Below, one piece after another: positions 62,037 through 64,000 of a stretch of DNA of 64,000 bases; the first letter of the stretch is position 1; each line of letters starts with the position of its first letter. The translations under genes and the position numbers were made by a program. Source of the DNA: Roseomonas sp. AR75 (GTDB taxonomy: Bacteria > Pseudomonadota > Alphaproteobacteria > Acetobacterales > Acetobacteraceae); contig NZ_STGB01000005.1 of the NCBI RefSeq assembly GCF_005222815.1, forward strand, positions 744,001-808,000, given 5' to 3'. The notes beneath the pieces were generated by a model, which was given only the letters and a program-made list of their open reading frames with translations, ran no database searches and was not told the DNA's origin.

Positions 62037-63755
62037 ATGGCCGCAGGGCAACGGGCGCCGGCACGCAAGACAGAGGCTGGCCTGGCCGCGCTGTTCCCGC
62101 CGCTCCGATGGCTGCGTGGCTATTCGTCCGACGCCGCCCGCGGCGACCTCGTGGCCGGCGTGACGCTCGCCGCCTACGCGCTGCCCGTCGCGCTGGCCTA
62201 CGCCACACTGGCGGGGCTTCCGCCGCAGGTCGGCGTCTATGGCTACATGCTGGGCGGACTGGGCTACGCGCTGCTCGGCTCCTCCCGCCACCTCGCCATC
62301 GGGCCGACCTCGGCGATCTCGCTGATGGTCGCCGCGAATGTCGGCGCGATGGCCGGCGGGGATGCGGCGCGCTACGCCGAGATCGCGAGCCTCGCCGCCT
62401 TCACCGTCGCGCTGCTCTGCCTGCTCTCCTGGGCGCTGCGGCTCAGCGTCCTGGTGAAGCTGATCAGCGACAGCATCCTGGTCGGCTTCAAGGCGGGCGC
62501 GGGCATCACCATCGCGGTGACGCAGCTGCCGGCCTTCTTCGGCGTGCCGGGCGGCGGCCAGAACACGATCGAGCGCCTCGTGAAGCTGTCCGACCAGTTG
62601 CCGCAACTCGACGCGACCACCCTCGGCGTCGGACTGGCGGGCCTTGCGCTGCTGGTCGCGGGGGGCAGGGCGCTGCCCGGGCGGCCTGTCGCGCTTGCCG
62701 TGGTCGTCCTGTCGATCCTCGCCGCGAGCCTGTTCGGCCTGGCCGCGCAGGGCGTAGTGGTCACCGGCATCATCCCGGCAGGACTTCCCGAACTTGGCCT
62801 GCCCTCGCTGCGCATCTCGGATGTGGAGGGCATCGTGCCGCTCGCCGCCGGCTGCCTGCTGCTCGCCTATATCGAGGGGGTTTCCGCGGCGCGCAGCTTC
62901 GCGGAGAAGCACGGCTACGCGCTGAACCCGCGCCAGGAATTCCTCGGCATCGGCGCCGCGAACCTGATGGCGGGCCTTGGCCACGGCTATCCTGTCGCCG
63001 GCGGGCTCTCGCAATCCGCGGTCGCCGAGAAGGCGGGATCGCGGACGCCGCTGACGCTGGTGGTCGCCTCGGCGACGCTCGGCGTCTGCCTGCTGTTCCT
63101 CACCGGGCTCCTTGCGAACCTCCCGAAGGCGACGCTGGCCGCCATAGTCCTGACCGCTGTGGCGGGCCTGATCAATGTCCCCGAACTCCTGCGCCTCTGG
63201 CGCGTGAGCCGCGTGGATTTCGCCGCCGCCGCCGTCGCGCTCGTCGGCGTGCTGCTGCTCGGCATCCTGCAAGGCATCCTGCTCGCGGCGCTTGCCTCGC
63301 TGGTGATGATGCTCCTCCGGGCGAGCCGGCCACATGTCGCCTTCCTCGGCCGCGCTCCCGGCACGGCGCACTACAGCGACATGGCGCGCCATCCCGAGAA
63401 CGAACCGATTCGCGGCGTTCTCGCCTTCCGGCCGGAAGGCTCGCTGCTCTACGTGAATGCGGAGAACGTCCGGGATGCGGTGCTGGCGCGGCTGGCCGCC
63501 CAGCCGCACGGTTCCGTCCGGCTGGTGGTCTGTGACCTTTCCGCCGCGCCGCACATGGATCTCTCGGCGCTCGGGATGCTGCGGAAGCTGCATGCGAGCC
63601 TTGCGGGCCGGGACATCCGCTTCACGATCACCGGTGCGCATGGGCGGATCCGAGACCTGCTGCGGCGCGACGGCTTCGCCGAGGAGGTCGGCGGCGTCTC
63701 GCGCTTCGCGACGATCGAGGCCGTCCTGCAGGATGCAGAGGGGACACCCCCGTGA
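62037..63755 (+). CDS. SulP-family anion transporter with STAS domain
   Basis: 572 residues; ATG at 62037 has AGGAGG 5 bases upstream. Helical core with YALPVALAYATLAGLPPQVGVYGYMLGGL (seen as PVALAYATLAGLPPQVG), SSRHLAIGPTSAISLMVAAN and VAGGLSQSAVAEKAG; C-terminal STAS domain from about residue 450 (LAFRPEGSLLYVNAENVRDA, MDLSALGML). SulP proteins carry sulfate, bicarbonate or dicarboxylates. A 120-base gap to DUF2252 has no gene. The stop overlaps the next GTG start. Confidence 0.92.
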   Translation: MAAGQRAPARKTEAGLAALFPPLRWLRGYSSDAARGDLVAGVTLAAYALPVALAYATLAGLPPQVGVYGYMLGGLGYALLGSSRHLAIGPTSAISLMVAANVGAMAGGDAARYAEIASLAAFTVALLCLLSWALRLSVLVKLISDSILVGFKAGAGITIAVTQLPAFFGVPGGGQNTIERLVKLSDQLPQLDATTLGVGLAGLALLVAGGRALPGRPVALAVVVLSILAASLFGLAAQGVVVTGIIPAGLPELGLPSLRISDVEGIVPLAAGCLLLAYIEGVSAARSFAEKHGYALNPRQEFLGIGAANLMAGLGHGYPVAGGLSQSAVAEKAGSRTPLTLVVASATLGVCLLFLTGLLANLPKATLAAIVLTAVAGLINVPELLRLWRVSRVDFAAAAVALVGVLLLGILQGILLAALASLVMMLLRASRPHVAFLGRAPGTAHYSDMARHPENEPIRGVLAFRPEGSLLYVNAENVRDAVLARLAAQPHGSVRLVVCDLSAAPHMDLSALGMLRKLHASLAGRDIRFTITGAHGRIRDLLRRDGFAEEVGGVSRFATIEAVLQDAEGTPP

Positions 63756-64000
63756 CCGTATCGATGCACCCGGCCGCACCGCACCGGCTTCCCGTCTTCC
63801 TGCCGGGCCCGGATGGCTCCGACCCGCTGCTCATCGGCACCAGCATCTTCCTGGTCGTGGCGGTGGTGACCTTCGGCCTGGTCTTCCTGCGCCTGCACAC
63901 TGCCGGAGCGCATGGCGCACCGCGGTCACAAGCTGCAATTCGAGATCGTCGCGGTGCTCGGCCTTCTCGCGCTGTTCACCCACATCCACGCCTTCTGGGT
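63752..64000 (+). CDS. Membrane protein cut by the right edge, apparently frameshifted
   Basis: GTG at 63752 overlaps the SulP stop (GTGA). The start (SDPLLIGTSIFLVVAVVTFG) gives one membrane helix. At about 63897 the natural continuation lies in another frame (LPERMAHRGHKLQFEIVAVLG, then LLALFTHIHAFWV, a second helix), while the original frame turns Arg/Pro/Ala-rich. One added or two missing bases would join them. Not recognised; probably works with the SulP protein. Confidence 0.55.
   Translation, partial: MTVSMHPAAPHRLPVFLPGPDGSDPLLIGTSIFLVVAVVTFGLVFLRLHTAGAHGAPRSQAAIRDRRGARPSRAVHPHPRLLG

Noticed and set aside
60459..63779. 1106-codon minus-strand open frame across DUF2252 and SulP genes
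   Set aside because: Antisense of two recognised genes; low-complexity Arg/His/Asp-rich translation.

Overview
The window is very GC-rich, densely coded DNA with many 4-base start/stop overlaps. It comes from an alphaproteobacterium, most likely a Roseomonas-like member of the Acetobacteraceae. That assignment is an inference from gene families: a NarK1-NarK2 fusion, branched-chain amino acid (LIV) ABC clusters with TIGR04076-like and aldo/keto reductase genes, Bug-type solute receptor remnants, DUF1127 and DcaP-like porin. No rRNA or other marker gene fixes it. There is one tRNA and no CRISPR array.

Region 1 (1-16.1 kb) is a respiratory nitrate/NO block. narK1K2 (cut by the left edge), narG, narH, narJ, narI and a parvulin form one tightly packed operon. 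It continues into a hemerythrin-like protein, MoeA, a beta-carbonic anhydrase and a carboxymuconolactone-decarboxylase-like protein. Facing it are nnrU, nnrS and a truncated haemoglobin. These diverge from an Rrf2 (NsrR-like) regulator across two tandem copies of a 23-bp inverted repeat, which should be the operators. Region 2 (16.3-21.5 kb) is a terminal-oxidase cluster: CtaG-like, CopD-like and DUF2231 proteins, a subunit II without its CuA cysteines, a fused subunit I-III, and a small membrane protein.

Region 3 (21.5-33.6 kb) is a ferric-iron-type ABC transporter, then a complete LIV-type ABC system. The LIV genes sit divergent to a TIGR04076-like protein, two aldo/keto reductases (one fused to a Rid domain), a SnoaL-like protein and the LIV receptor, so this looks like an uptake-plus-catabolism module of unknown substrate. 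Region 4 (33.6-43.3 kb) is mixed housekeeping: LLM oxidoreductase, RlmJ, GpsA, Trm112-like, Lon-N protein, CnoX, prolyl-tRNA editing protein and tRNA-Gly. A 1.3-kb graveyard of truncated genes interrupts it at 35.4-36.7 kb.

Region 5 (43.3-46.2 kb), directly after tRNA-Gly(GCC), is a decayed island: an AT-hook protein, a broken SMC/RecF-like ATPase, and an IS5-family remnant joined to a truncated secreted-protein gene. Region 6 (46.3-55.8 kb) is a transport/decarboxylation cluster: two AspT-family exchangers (one with an apparent frameshift), a GltS-like carrier, a 904-residue Orn/Lys/Arg-type decarboxylase and a DcaP-like porin. Region 7 (56-64 kb) holds a TPR protein with a conserved N-terminal domain, DUF2254, a bile-acid:Na+ symporter-family protein, DUF2252, a SulP transporter and a membrane protein cut by the right edge that appears frameshifted.
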